A program made the position numbers and the translations under genes. This document shows positions 34,072-43,069 of a DNA stretch of 64,000 nt, one piece after another; position 1 is the first letter of the stretch; every line of letters begins with the position of its first letter. Location: contig CAYLPZ010000001.1 of assembly GCA_964385755.1 (NCBI GenBank), positions 1 through 64,000 of the forward strand. The letters are read 5' to 3'. This stretch comes from CAG-698 sp964385755. GTDB lineage: Bacteria > Bacillota_I > Bacilli_A > ML615J-28 > CAG-698. The notes under the pieces were generated by a model that was not told the origin of the DNA, did not search any database, and was given only the letters and a program-made list of their open reading frames with translations.

Positions 34072-35523
34072 TTATTTCTTATTTTTATCATAAACTGTAG
34101 TGAAATCAAAGTTTAAAGCCTCAGTAATAGTTTTCTTTAAAGATTCATTGCCATAACGGTCTACTTCATTTAAATCTTTTGGTCCGTGTGTTAAAGCACA
34201 TGGTCCACCTATACATCCACTAACACAAGCCATACCTTCAATTAAATTATTTGGAAGTGCACCACGTGATTTTAGTAGAAGTTTCATATTACATTCATCG
34301 ATACCATTTGCGGCAACTGGATTATATTCAAATTCTTTATCTTTTCCTTGTTCAATTAATGCTTGTTTTACAGCATCACGAACACCACCTGATCTTGCAA
34401 AAATACGACCAAAGAATGATGCATTTTGTAAATGTTTTTCTTCAAGTGTACTTAAATCAATGCCTCTTGCATCAATGAAAGCATTAAGTTCTTCAAAAGT
34501 AAGAACACAATCAATATACGGTGAAACAGTTTCTCGTTGCATTTCTTTCTTTTTAGAAGTACAAGGACCAATGAATATAACTTTGCAATCAGGTATTTGC
34601 TCTTTGATATATTTACCAAGAGCACCCATTGGTGATAGGTTAGATGAAATATGCTCAACTAAAGATGGATATTTTTTTTCAATTAATTCTACAAATGATG
34701 GACAACATGAAGTAGTTAAAAATCCTTTTTCAACTAATTCTTCTGCTTCACTATAAGCAACTAAATCAGCCCCAAGTGCTGCCTCAGCAACATAATAGAA
34801 TCCAAGTTTCTTTAGTGCATGGAAAACTTGTCCAACTCTATAAGGTAAAAATTGACTTGAGATTGATGGGGCCACCGCCGCAAAAACTTTATAGTTTTTA
34901 TTATTATTACTATTTTTTAAAATATCTAAAGCATCAAGAATATAACTTCGGTCAACAATCGCTCCAAATGGACATTGATAAACACATGCACCACATGTAA
35001 TACATTTATCATAATCAATTTGTGTAGCATGATTTTCTCCCATTTTTATGGCTTTAAGTTTACAAGCATTTTCACATGGTCTTGTAAGATTAATTATTGC
35101 ACTATATTGACATGCCTTAGCACATAAACCACAATTGATACATTTTGTTTTGTCAATATGTGCTTGATTTCCTTCATAATATATTGCATCTTTTTTACAA
35201 GCAGCATGGCATCTATGTGCTAAACAACCACGACATGAAGAAGTAACTGTATAACCTGATGCAGGACAGTCATCACAAGCAATATCAATAACATTGATTA
35301 CTTTCTTACCATCGGCAAGTCTTCCCATTGCAAGTTCCATTCGTTCACTAAATATTGCTCTTTCTTTGTAAACACAGCATCTAATTCTTTGATGATCTTC
35401 TTGTATTGCTTTTTTTGGAACTTCATAAATAGCAGTATCTAAAGTTCCATTGTCATATGCTTTTATCACTTCTTTTAATGCTAAATATTTATAACGTTGT
35501 ACATTAGTATCAAATTTGTCCAT
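34072..35523 (-). CDS. [FeFe]-hydrogenase-like iron-sulfur protein (group B-type, monomeric)
   Basis: 483 residues. A Cys-rich N-terminal region (CDDCPASGYTVTSSCRGCLA) and 4Fe-4S motifs CINCGLCAKACQYSA and CITCGACVYQCPFGA feed the H-cluster domain, whose three motifs are visible: TSCCPSFVE, GPCTSKKKE and EGMACVSGCIGGPC. The layout fits monomeric group B [FeFe]-hydrogenases, which exchange electrons from ferredoxin with protons; a sensory role cannot be excluded. HydEFG maturases are not in this window. Stop of the upstream phosphoesterase lies one base before the start. Confidence 0.88.
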   Translation of the reverse strand: MDKFDTNVQRYKYLALKEVIKAYDNGTLDTAIYEVPKKAIQEDHQRIRCCVYKERAIFSERMELAMGRLADGKKVINVIDIACDDCPASGYTVTSSCRGCLAHRCHAACKKDAIYYEGNQAHIDKTKCINCGLCAKACQYSAIINLTRPCENACKLKAIKMGENHATQIDYDKCITCGACVYQCPFGAIVDRSYILDALDILKNSNNNKNYKVFAAVAPSISSQFLPYRVGQVFHALKKLGFYYVAEAALGADLVAYSEAEELVEKGFLTTSCCPSFVELIEKKYPSLVEHISSNLSPMGALGKYIKEQIPDCKVIFIGPCTSKKKEMQRETVSPYIDCVLTFEELNAFIDARGIDLSTLEEKHLQNASFFGRIFARSGGVRDAVKQALIEQGKDKEFEYNPVAANGIDECNMKLLLKSRGALPNNLIEGMACVSGCIGGPCALTHGPKDLNEVDRYGNESLKKTITEALNFDFTTVYDKNKK

Positions 35524-35524
35524 A

Positions 35525-36055
35525 TTAAACCTCTACTTCTTGTAATAATTTTTTATTAAGATTATATCTTTTAATAATATCATTTTCATAAATTACAAAA
35601 CTCTTCTCATTATCTTTAGGAATAGAAACACTGCCTAAATTAACATATGTTGTATGTTTAAACCTATGAATTTGAAATACATGTGTATGACCATAAAACA
35701 CAAGTTTGATGTTTTTTAAATCTTGTAGTTCATTTTCTAAAAGAAGATCACCATGACAAAACATTATGTTACCTTCAATATATTCATCATTCATCTTTCT
35801 TCCAGTAACCATTTCATCTACTCTAGCATCACAATTACCACGAATTAAAGTAATTGGAGAATCTAAATCCTTTATTATATTAGCAATTTCTTTAGGCTTA
35901 TAACCTTCGGGAATATCATTTCTAGGACCATGGTAAAGCAAATCACCTAAAAAAATCATTCTTGTGCAGTTTTCTTCCTTGTAAATTTCTAAGATTCTTT
36001 CAAAGCTAGACAGACAACCATGTAAATCAGAAAATATTAATAATTTTTCATTCAA
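35525..36055 (-). CDS. Metallophosphoesterase, YfcE family
   Basis: About 176 residues. Motifs LIFSDLHGCLSS, FLGDLLYHGPR, IRGNCDARVD, FCHGD and YGHTHVF are the complete dinuclear-metal phosphoesterase set. The start is probably TTG 36055, five bases after AGGTGA; GTG 36064 overlaps the SD and no ATG is in frame. YfcE enzymes hydrolyse phosphodiesters with manganese; the natural substrate is unclear. First gene of the run leading into the hydrogenase gene. Confidence 0.85.
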   Translation of the reverse strand: MNEKLLIFSDLHGCLSSFERILEIYKEENCTRMIFLGDLLYHGPRNDIPEGYKPKEIANIIKDLDSPITLIRGNCDARVDEMVTGRKMNDEYIEGNIMFCHGDLLLENELQDLKNIKLVFYGHTHVFQIHRFKHTTYVNLGSVSIPKDNEKSFVIYENDIIKRYNLNKKLLQEVEV

Positions 36056-36096
36056 AATAATCACCTTTTTATATTATTATACATTATATTATCAAA

Positions 36097-36137
36097 ATTG
36101 TAAAATAAAAAGTGTTGACAAACTTACTATCAACACT
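36097..36137 (-). terminator. Terminator of rex-adhE
   Basis: Arms AGTGTTGA (36111-36118) and TCAACACT (36130-36137), followed on the minus strand by TTTTTATTTTAC. Confidence 0.85.
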
Positions 36138-36162
36138 ACTTACTTTTATATAAACATTTTAA

Positions 36163-38772
36163 TTATTCACCTTTGTATGATTTTCTTAAAATACTAATCA
36201 TATCATCAACAAGTGGCACACGAGGGTTAACTGGTGAACATTGATCTTCATATGCTAGATAAGCAATTTCAGTAATATGTTCTTCCCACTCTTTTTCGTC
36301 GATATTTTGGCTAGCAAAATTCATCTTGATTCCTACTTCTTCTCCTAGTGCGCGAACAGCTTTTGCAAGTGACTCTACTCCTTGTTTTGGAGTTTGTGCT
36401 TCTAATCCTAATAACTTAGCAACTGTTTGATATTTTTCATCAGCTTGATAATAATTATATTTAGGCCATGTAGATAGTTTTTGAGGGACTGTTCCATTAT
36501 ATTCGATTACATAAGGAAGTAAAATTCCAACACATCTTCCATGAGGAATGTGGAAGAAACCACCAACCTTATGTGCCATTGAATGGTCCATGCCAAGGAA
36601 GGCATTTGCGAAAGCCATACCAGCAATAGTTGAAGCATTGTGCATTTTTTCACGAGCTTCTAAATCATTTTTACCATTCTTTACTGCTCTAGGTAAATAC
36701 TTAAATACCATTTGAATAGCTTGTAATGCAAGTCCATCTGTATAGTCAGAAGCAAATACTGAAACATAAGCTTCTAAAGCATGTGTTAATACATCCATAC
36801 CAGTATCAGCTGTAACAGATGCTGGAAGATTAGTTGTAAACTCTGCATCAATAATTGCAATTGTTGGTGTTAAAGCGTAGTCAGCTAAAGGATATTTTTT
36901 ATTATTTTTCTTATCAGATATTACCGCAAAAGGACTAACTTCTGATCCAGTACCTGAAGTAGTTGGAATACAAATCAGATGAGATTTCTTTCCAAGTTGA
37001 GGATATTTAAATGCACGTTTACGAATATCCATGAATTTTTGTTTTAAATCATCAAAATTTACTTCTGGATGTTCATAGAATAACCACATACCCTTAGCAC
37101 AATCCATGGCAGAGCCTCCACCTAAAGCAATAATAGTGTCAGGTTGGAAAGCATTCATTATTTCAACACCTTTACGAACTGTTTCGATATCTGGATCTGG
37201 TTCAACATCACAGAATAAGCTAATTTGTACTTTATTACGGCGAAGATTTAATTGTTCAGTAATCTTATTTACAAAACCTAAATCAAGCATTGTACGGTCA
37301 CAAACAATAAATGCTTTATTAATTTCAAGTTTATCTTGAAGATATTGGATACAATTTCTTTCAAAATAAATTTTTGAAGGAACTTTAAACCATTGCATAG
37401 TATTTCTTCTCTTTCCAATTTTCTTTATGTTTAATAGATTGATTGCACTTACATTGCCACCAACAGAGTTTTTACCATAACTACCACATCCAAGTGTCAT
37501 AGAAGGTAAGAATGAGTTGTAAATGTTACCAATTCCACCAAATGTAGATGGACTATTCCAAATAACACGCAATGCTTTTACTCTAATTCCAAACTCTTCA
37601 GCGATTTTCTTATCATTAGTGTGAATTGCGGCAGAGTGGCCACTACCATTAAAATCAACCATTTGTTCTGCTTTAGTAAAGCCATCATTTGTGTTTTCTG
37701 CTTTTAATACTGCTAAAACAGGTGATAATTTTTCTCTAGATAGAGGTTCAGTCTCGCCTACACAAGATATTTCTACACATACAACAGGAGTTTCTTCTGG
37801 AATTTCAAAGCCAGCATTCTTGCAAATCCATGATGCTTTCTTTCCAACTATTTCCGCATTCAATCTAGCATTAGCACAGTTTTCACTTTTAGCACAAACA
37901 CCAAACATATACTCTTCAAGCATCTTCTTTTCTTTTGCACTTGCAAAATAAACTCCAAAACGCTTAAATTCTTCAACAGTTTCTTTGTAAATTTCTTTAT
38001 CGATAATTACTGCTTGTTCAGAAGCACAAATCATTCCATTATCAAAAGCTTTACTCATTACAATATCATTAACTGCTTGTTTAATATTTGCAGATTTTTC
38101 AATATAAGCAGGAACGTTACCAGCACCTACACCTAAAGCAGGTTTTCCACAAGAATATGCAGCCTTAACCATCGCATTACCACCTGTTGCTAAAATGGTA
38201 GCAACGCCAGGATGGTTCATAAGTGCACTTGTAGCTTCCATTGAAGGAACGTCTATCCATTGAATACAGTTTTCAGGAGCTCCTGCACTTACTGCCGCAT
38301 CTCTCATAACAATTGCAGCCTTCTTAGAACATTCTTGTGCAGATGGATGAAATGCAAAAATAATTGGATTTCTTGTTTTTAAACATATCATAGATTTAAA
38401 GATAACTGTTGAAGTTGGATTTGTTACAGGTGTAATACCACAAACAACACCAACAGGATCAGCAACTTCTACAATACCAGTAACAGGATCTTCACTGATA
38501 ACACCTGCAGTTTTTAAATTTCTCATATTATTTGAAACATATTCACAGGCAAATAAGTTCTTAGTAGCTTTATCTTCAAAAACACCTCTTTTTGTTTCTT
38601 CGATAGCTGCTAAAGCTAAAGATCCATGATTATCAAGTGCTGCAACACTACTCTTCGCAACAATATAATCTACCTTTGCTTGATCTAGTAAGCGAAATTC
38701 ATCTAACGCTTTTAAACCTTTTTGTACTAATGCATCAATCATAGCACCAACATTCACATTTTGATTTTCCAT
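36163..38772 (-). CDS. adhE: Bifunctional acetaldehyde-CoA/alcohol dehydrogenase
   Basis: 869 residues. The N-terminal half is a CoA-acylating aldehyde dehydrogenase (catalytic Cys in GMICASEQAV; GITPVTNPTSTVIFK). The C-terminal half is an iron alcohol dehydrogenase (GGGSAMDCAKGMW, IPTTSGTGSEVSPFAV, GMDHSMAHKVGGFFHIPHG with metal-binding His). It turns acetyl-CoA to ethanol, oxidising two NADH, and forms spirosomes in other species. Directly downstream of rex (11 bases), so NADH-sensing Rex likely controls it. Confidence 0.97.
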   Translation of the reverse strand: MENQNVNVGAMIDALVQKGLKALDEFRLLDQAKVDYIVAKSSVAALDNHGSLALAAIEETKRGVFEDKATKNLFACEYVSNNMRNLKTAGVISEDPVTGIVEVADPVGVVCGITPVTNPTSTVIFKSMICLKTRNPIIFAFHPSAQECSKKAAIVMRDAAVSAGAPENCIQWIDVPSMEATSALMNHPGVATILATGGNAMVKAAYSCGKPALGVGAGNVPAYIEKSANIKQAVNDIVMSKAFDNGMICASEQAVIIDKEIYKETVEEFKRFGVYFASAKEKKMLEEYMFGVCAKSENCANARLNAEIVGKKASWICKNAGFEIPEETPVVCVEISCVGETEPLSREKLSPVLAVLKAENTNDGFTKAEQMVDFNGSGHSAAIHTNDKKIAEEFGIRVKALRVIWNSPSTFGGIGNIYNSFLPSMTLGCGSYGKNSVGGNVSAINLLNIKKIGKRRNTMQWFKVPSKIYFERNCIQYLQDKLEINKAFIVCDRTMLDLGFVNKITEQLNLRRNKVQISLFCDVEPDPDIETVRKGVEIMNAFQPDTIIALGGGSAMDCAKGMWLFYEHPEVNFDDLKQKFMDIRKRAFKYPQLGKKSHLICIPTTSGTGSEVSPFAVISDKKNNKKYPLADYALTPTIAIIDAEFTTNLPASVTADTGMDVLTHALEAYVSVFASDYTDGLALQAIQMVFKYLPRAVKNGKNDLEAREKMHNASTIAGMAFANAFLGMDHSMAHKVGGFFHIPHGRCVGILLPYVIEYNGTVPQKLSTWPKYNYYQADEKYQTVAKLLGLEAQTPKQGVESLAKAVRALGEEVGIKMNFASQNIDEKEWEEHITEIAYLAYEDQCSPVNPRVPLVDDMISILRKSYKGE

Positions 38773-38783
38773 ATAAATTCTCC

Positions 38784-39416
38784 TTATTTATTCTTATTAA
38801 CAAGTTTATTTGATAAAACAGCTAAACTTGAAGCAAGATTTTCATTTTGTATTAAAACATCGTCAGGAGCTTTTAATGATACCGGCGCAAAATTCCAAAT
38901 TGCTTTTATTCCCGCTTTCACAAGTTTATCACATACATCTTGAGCACCATCTGCTGTTGTTGTGATAATTCCAAGTTCTATGTTTTCATATTGACATGTA
39001 GTTTCTAAATCATCAATATTTAAAATTAAAATTCCATTGATTTCTTTTCCGACAATTTTAGGATTATTATCAAACGCATATGCTATTTCAAGATTCATAG
39101 CTTTAAATCCATTATAAGCAAGTAATGCACCTCCTAAATGACCAGCTCCAACTAAAACAGCAGTTGAAGTATCATCATAGCCAAGAAAATCACGAAGCTC
39201 AGAAATCAAAGTATCTAAGTTGTGACCTACTTTTGGTTTACCACTTGTTCTAACAGCTAGACCTAAATCTTTCTTAACCAAAATCTCAGATAATCCAAGT
39301 TGTTTAGCAATCATCCCTGCAGATACGTTTTCTACTCCTTCTTTTTTTAGTGTCTCTAAGTAGTTAAGATAAAAAGGCAATCTTTTCAATGTGTGTGATG
39401 AAATTTTAGAATTCAT
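38784..39416 (-). CDS. rex: Redox-sensing transcriptional repressor Rex
   Basis: 210 residues. An N-terminal winged helix (LPFYLNYLETLKKEGVENVS, IAKQLGLSEILVKKDL) is followed by a Rossmann domain (VLVGAGHLGGALLAY) that binds NAD(H). Rex leaves DNA when NADH is high. It forms an operon with adhE; a palindrome over its own start site suggests autoregulation. Confidence 0.94.
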   Translation of the reverse strand: MNSKISSHTLKRLPFYLNYLETLKKEGVENVSAGMIAKQLGLSEILVKKDLGLAVRTSGKPKVGHNLDTLISELRDFLGYDDTSTAVLVGAGHLGGALLAYNGFKAMNLEIAYAFDNNPKIVGKEINGILILNIDDLETTCQYENIELGIITTTADGAQDVCDKLVKAGIKAIWNFAPVSLKAPDDVLIQNENLASSLAVLSNKLVNKNK

Positions 39417-39426
39417 GTTTCTCTAA

Positions 39427-39492
39427 CGATATTTTTATATCGATAATATTATATTCGTTTTTTAATAATATTACAATATGAAAACGTTTATA
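39427..39492 (-). promoter_or_regulatory. Promoter of rex-adhE with start-site palindrome and cre-like box
   Basis: Minus strand: TTGTAA (39476-39471), 17-base spacer, TATAAT (39453-39448). A palindrome CGATAT-TTTT-ATATCG (39427-39442) covers the expected start site, a candidate Rex operator though not the classic TTGTGAA form. ATGAAAACGTTTATA (39478-39492), just upstream of -35, matches the CcpA cre pattern except at one position. Confidence 0.6.
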
Positions 39493-39545
39493 AAAATATC
39501 TTTTCCTTTCTAAATATTTAAGTTATTATTTATTTAAGCTATTAA

Positions 39546-40592
39546 TTAATATTTTAAATCACTACGACGAAGATCTGCTAAATCTAATAGCAACTGTTCA
39601 GTCTTTTCCCAACCTAAACAAGGGTCAGTAATTGATTTACCATATGTTGATTCACAAGAACTTTGGCAACCATCTTCAATATATGATTCTATCATTAATC
39701 CTTTAATCATCTTCTTGATTTTTTCATTATGTCTAGTAGAATGTAATACCTCTTTTGCAATTCTTATTTGTTCTAGGTACTTTTTACCAGAATTTGAGTG
39801 ATTGCAATCAACTATTACAGCAGGATTTTTTAAATCACTTTTTTCATACAAACAAGCAAGTTCAATTAAATCTTCATAATGGTAATTTGGATATGAAACA
39901 CCATTTTGATCAACATAACCACGTAAAATAACATGAGTAAGATCATTGCCTTTACTTTCAACTTCCCATCCACGATATAAGAAAGTATGAGAGTGTTGAG
40001 CAGCATATATCGCATTCATCATAACTTTAATATCTCCACTAGTTGGGTTTTTCATACCAACAGGAATATTTAATCCACTAGAAGTTAAACGATGTTGTTG
40101 ATTTTCAACACTGCGTGCTCCCACAGCAACATATGATAGTAAATCAGATAAGTAACGGTGGTTTTCAGGATATAACATTTCATCAGCACATGAAAAACCA
40201 GTTTCTCTTAAAGCATCCATATGCATCTTTCTAATAGATATTAATCCTTTCAGTAAATCAGGAGCACTATTAGGGTTAGGTTGATGAAGCATCCCTTTAT
40301 AACCTGATCCAGTTGTACGAGGTTTGTTTGTATAAATTCGTGGAACTATACAAATTACATCATCTATTTTATTTTGTACAACTCTTAATCTTTTTATGTA
40401 ATCTAGTACTGCATCTTCTCTATCAGCAGAGCATGGTCCAATAATCACTAAAAGTTTATCAGACTTACCTGTAATGATATCTTGGATTTCTTTATCGTTT
40501 TTTTCTTTTTGAATGCTTAACTCTTCATCAAGTGGATACATTTCTTTTATTTCTTGAGGAGTAGGAAGCTTTCTTTTAAAATTCATATTCAT
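39546..40592 (-). CDS. aroF: 3-deoxy-7-phosphoheptulonate synthase (type I)
   Basis: 348 residues from ATG 40592 (MNMNFKRKLP), which has SD AGGTG six bases away; a GTG at 40601 also opens the frame. GPCSADREDAVLDYI, KPRTTGSGYKGM and VDCNHSNSGK are typical of AroF/G/H-type DAHP synthases that condense PEP with erythrose 4-phosphate. It lies last in the operon although it catalyses the first step. Feedback inhibition by an aromatic amino acid is normal for this type. Confidence 0.95.
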   Translation of the reverse strand: MNMNFKRKLPTPQEIKEMYPLDEELSIQKEKNDKEIQDIITGKSDKLLVIIGPCSADREDAVLDYIKRLRVVQNKIDDVICIVPRIYTNKPRTTGSGYKGMLHQPNPNSAPDLLKGLISIRKMHMDALRETGFSCADEMLYPENHRYLSDLLSYVAVGARSVENQQHRLTSSGLNIPVGMKNPTSGDIKVMMNAIYAAQHSHTFLYRGWEVESKGNDLTHVILRGYVDQNGVSYPNYHYEDLIELACLYEKSDLKNPAVIVDCNHSNSGKKYLEQIRIAKEVLHSTRHNEKIKKMIKGLMIESYIEDGCQSSCESTYGKSITDPCLGWEKTEQLLLDLADLRRSDLKY

Positions 40593-40601
40593 AATATACA
40601 C

Positions 40602-41456
40602 CTATTTATCAAAGAAACTACGATTATGAGTTGATAAAATCATCATCTGTTTCATTGTCTCAACATCTTCTGTTTCTAATGCTTTCTTAAATTTATCAAA
40701 TTGATCTAAAAAAATGTTCATTTCATTTAGAAGTGACTGTTTATTTAATAAAAATAATTCACTCCACATATTCTCATTTATTTTCGCAATCCTAGTTAAA
40801 TCTCTAAATGAGTCACCAGTATATTCTTTTAAATGCGTTGAATCTTTACAAGTCATTAAAGTTAAGGCAATAACATGTGTAAGTTGTGATAAAAATGCTA
40901 TCATTTCATCATGTTTTTCTGGCGTTAATAAAGCTATACGCTTAAATTCTAAAACTTTTCCTAAATCTTCAACCATAGATATGGCATCACTTGAAGAATA
41001 ACATGTCGGAGTAATAATAAAGTTTGCACCGACAAATAGATTCTCTTTCGCATTTTCTAAACCATAAACTTCACGTCCAGCCATTGGGTGAGATGGAACA
41101 AAATTTTCTTTGTTTTTAATATATGGTAATACTTTTTCAATTACTTCTTGTTTAATACCAGTAACATCAGTTATTACTGTATCATCTTCGATGTATTGGT
41201 AATTTTCTTTAATAAAGTCAAATAATACAAGTGGATATAGTGCGAAAATAATTAAACTTACATCAGAAAAGATTTCTTTTGTTGGTTTTGTTTGACCTGA
41301 TACAATAATATTATGTTTCTTTGCAAACTCAATATCCTCTTTAGTTCTGGAAATAGCTCTAACCTTATATCCTTCTAAAGATAGTTTTTTTGCATATGAT
41401 CCACCAATTAAACCTAATCCTATAATTAAAATATCTTTATCCTTCGATAACTTCAT
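40602..41456 (-). CDS. tyrA: Prephenate dehydrogenase
   Basis: 284 residues. NAD-binding GLGLIGGSYAKKL, VTGIKQEVI, SHPMAGREVYG and the helical C-terminal dimer region. Converts prephenate to 4-hydroxyphenylpyruvate for tyrosine. There is no ACT domain. Overlaps the aroA end by 20 bases and stops (TAG) nine bases before the DAHP synthase ATG. Confidence 0.94.
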   Translation of the reverse strand: MKLSKDKDILIIGLGLIGGSYAKKLSLEGYKVRAISRTKEDIEFAKKHNIIVSGQTKPTKEIFSDVSLIIFALYPLVLFDFIKENYQYIEDDTVITDVTGIKQEVIEKVLPYIKNKENFVPSHPMAGREVYGLENAKENLFVGANFIITPTCYSSSDAISMVEDLGKVLEFKRIALLTPEKHDEMIAFLSQLTHVIALTLMTCKDSTHLKEYTGDSFRDLTRIAKINENMWSELFLLNKQSLLNEMNIFLDQFDKFKKALETEDVETMKQMMILSTHNRSFFDK

Positions 41457-42639
41457 ATTCTGCTCCTAATAATTGTAAAGTATTAAAAAAGCTTGGATAG
41501 CTTTTATTAATAGCTTGTGCATCATTTATTGTAATATCAAATAGTGTTGAAATTAATGAAAGTGCCATAACAAGCCTATGATCATTATGACTATTAAACG
41601 CATCCTTTGGACTTTTCAAATTACTTTTATTGATATATACATCATTTTCATAAACGATGATATCTACTCCAATTTTTCTAAGTTCCTCTGCTACTGCCTT
41701 GCTACGATTACTTTCTTTTATCGAAAGCCTACGTGTATTCGTAAAATGTGCTCCGTGTTTTAAACTACTAAAAACAAATAAAACAGGAGCTAAGTCTATA
41801 CAATTAGCAATATCTATTTCTTGATAACCATCATCTAATTCTTTTAGAAAAGTTTGAAAAACCATATCACCTTGAAGGGAATTTTCATTTAGATTAGAAA
41901 TATAAACTTTGTCTTCCTTATTACCTAAATAAGATAAAGAAGCTAAAAAACTAGCGTTTGACGCATCAGCTTCAACTATTTCATCAATTTTTTGATATTT
42001 TTGATTACCAAATACGTAATAACCATCATCTATCTTATTTATTTTAATACCTGCTTTAGCTAAAACATCTAAAGTAATGTCAATATAATTTTTACTTTCT
42101 AGATGCGTAGTTAATACTATCTTACTATCACCATCTAAAAGTGGTAAAGCAAACAAAAGGCCTGTTAGATACTGACTTGATATATTTGCTTTTAAATAAT
42201 ATGTTTTAGGAGTTATTTTCCCTGATAAGATAATATTATCATAATTTTTCTCTATTTTAGCTTCAGGGAAAATTTCTTCATAAATATCAATTCCTCTTTC
42301 AATTAACCTTGGTTTAGCATTAATTTTTATACTTAATCCTCTCGCAAGTAAAATAGGAATAATAAACCTAAGTGTAGAACCACTTTCATTACAATCTATG
42401 TTTGTTTCAATATTTTCATTTTTTAATAAAATAATGTCATTATTTTCAAGTTTATAAGTTACACCCAAGGCTTTAATAGCACTTAAAGTTGCGAAAATGT
42501 CATCAGACATTTCAACATCTCTTATATAGCAATCTTCACCTGATAAAGCAGCCGCCAAAATATATCTATGCGTGTAACTTTTTGATGTAGGTGCTTTAAC
42601 TGCGCCTTGATAGCGACTTTTCTTAATTTTTAGAATCAT
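41437..42639 (-). CDS. aroA: 3-phosphoshikimate 1-carboxyvinyltransferase (EPSP synthase)
   Basis: 400 residues. APTSKSYTHRYILAAALSG (substrate Lys), NESGSTLRFIIPI, SSQYLTGLLFALP, DASNASFLASLSYLG, KESNRSKAVAEELRKIG and HNDHRLVMALSL follow the family pattern. Residue spellings differ from plant/E. coli enzymes at the glyphosate site (CNESGSTLRF). Overlaps aroQ by 17 and tyrA by 20 bases. Confidence 0.95.
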   Translation of the reverse strand: MILKIKKSRYQGAVKAPTSKSYTHRYILAAALSGEDCYIRDVEMSDDIFATLSAIKALGVTYKLENNDIILLKNENIETNIDCNESGSTLRFIIPILLARGLSIKINAKPRLIERGIDIYEEIFPEAKIEKNYDNIILSGKITPKTYYLKANISSQYLTGLLFALPLLDGDSKIVLTTHLESKNYIDITLDVLAKAGIKINKIDDGYYVFGNQKYQKIDEIVEADASNASFLASLSYLGNKEDKVYISNLNENSLQGDMVFQTFLKELDDGYQEIDIANCIDLAPVLFVFSSLKHGAHFTNTRRLSIKESNRSKAVAEELRKIGVDIIVYENDVYINKSNLKSPKDAFNSHNDHRLVMALSLISTLFDITINDAQAINKSYPSFFNTLQLLGAEYEVIEG

Positions 42640-43069
42640 AAATTTTATCCCTTAAAATATCAATAGCTTTAATATAGGAATTAAAACCAAGGCCACTAAC
42701 AGTAGCAACACAAGCTAATCTTATAAAACTTACTTGTCTAAAGTCTTCTCTTTTAGAAACATCAGATATATGTACTTCCACAGTTGGAATATTTGTAGCC
42801 TTAACAGCATCTAAAATAGCAACACTTGTGTGAGTGTAAGCCCCAGGGTTAATGACAATTCCATCAATTCCTGTAAAATAAGCATCTTGAATATAATCAA
42901 CCAAATCTCCTTCATGATTAGATTGAAAAAAATCAACTTCAATATTATTTTCTTTACAGTAATTAGAAATTAGATTACATAAGTCCTGATATGTGTTATT
43001 TCCATAAACTTGTGGTTCACGTATTCCTAGCATATTTAAATTTGGTCCGTTAATTACTCTTATTTTCAT
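42623..43069 (-). CDS. aroQ: 3-dehydroquinate dehydratase, type II
   Basis: 148 residues. INGPNLNMLGIREPQVYG, FFQSNHEGDLVDYIQ, INPGAYTHTSVAILDA and VEVHISDVSKREDFRQ give the complete type II active site. Converts dehydroquinate to dehydroshikimate. The ATG shares one base with the stop of the AroE-AroK fusion gene. Confidence 0.96.
   Translation of the reverse strand: MKIRVINGPNLNMLGIREPQVYGNNTYQDLCNLISNYCKENNIEVDFFQSNHEGDLVDYIQDAYFTGIDGIVINPGAYTHTSVAILDAVKATNIPTVEVHISDVSKREDFRQVSFIRLACVATVSGLGFNSYIKAIDILRDKIYDSKN

Noticed and set aside
34251..35000. Several open frames opposite the hydrogenase-like gene
   Set aside because: They mirror the real reading frame (His/Gln/Leu-rich shadow proteins) and lack SDs.
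37106..37951. Open frames opposite adhE
   Set aside because: Shadow frames of a highly conserved gene; Ser/Pro-rich products with no start signals.
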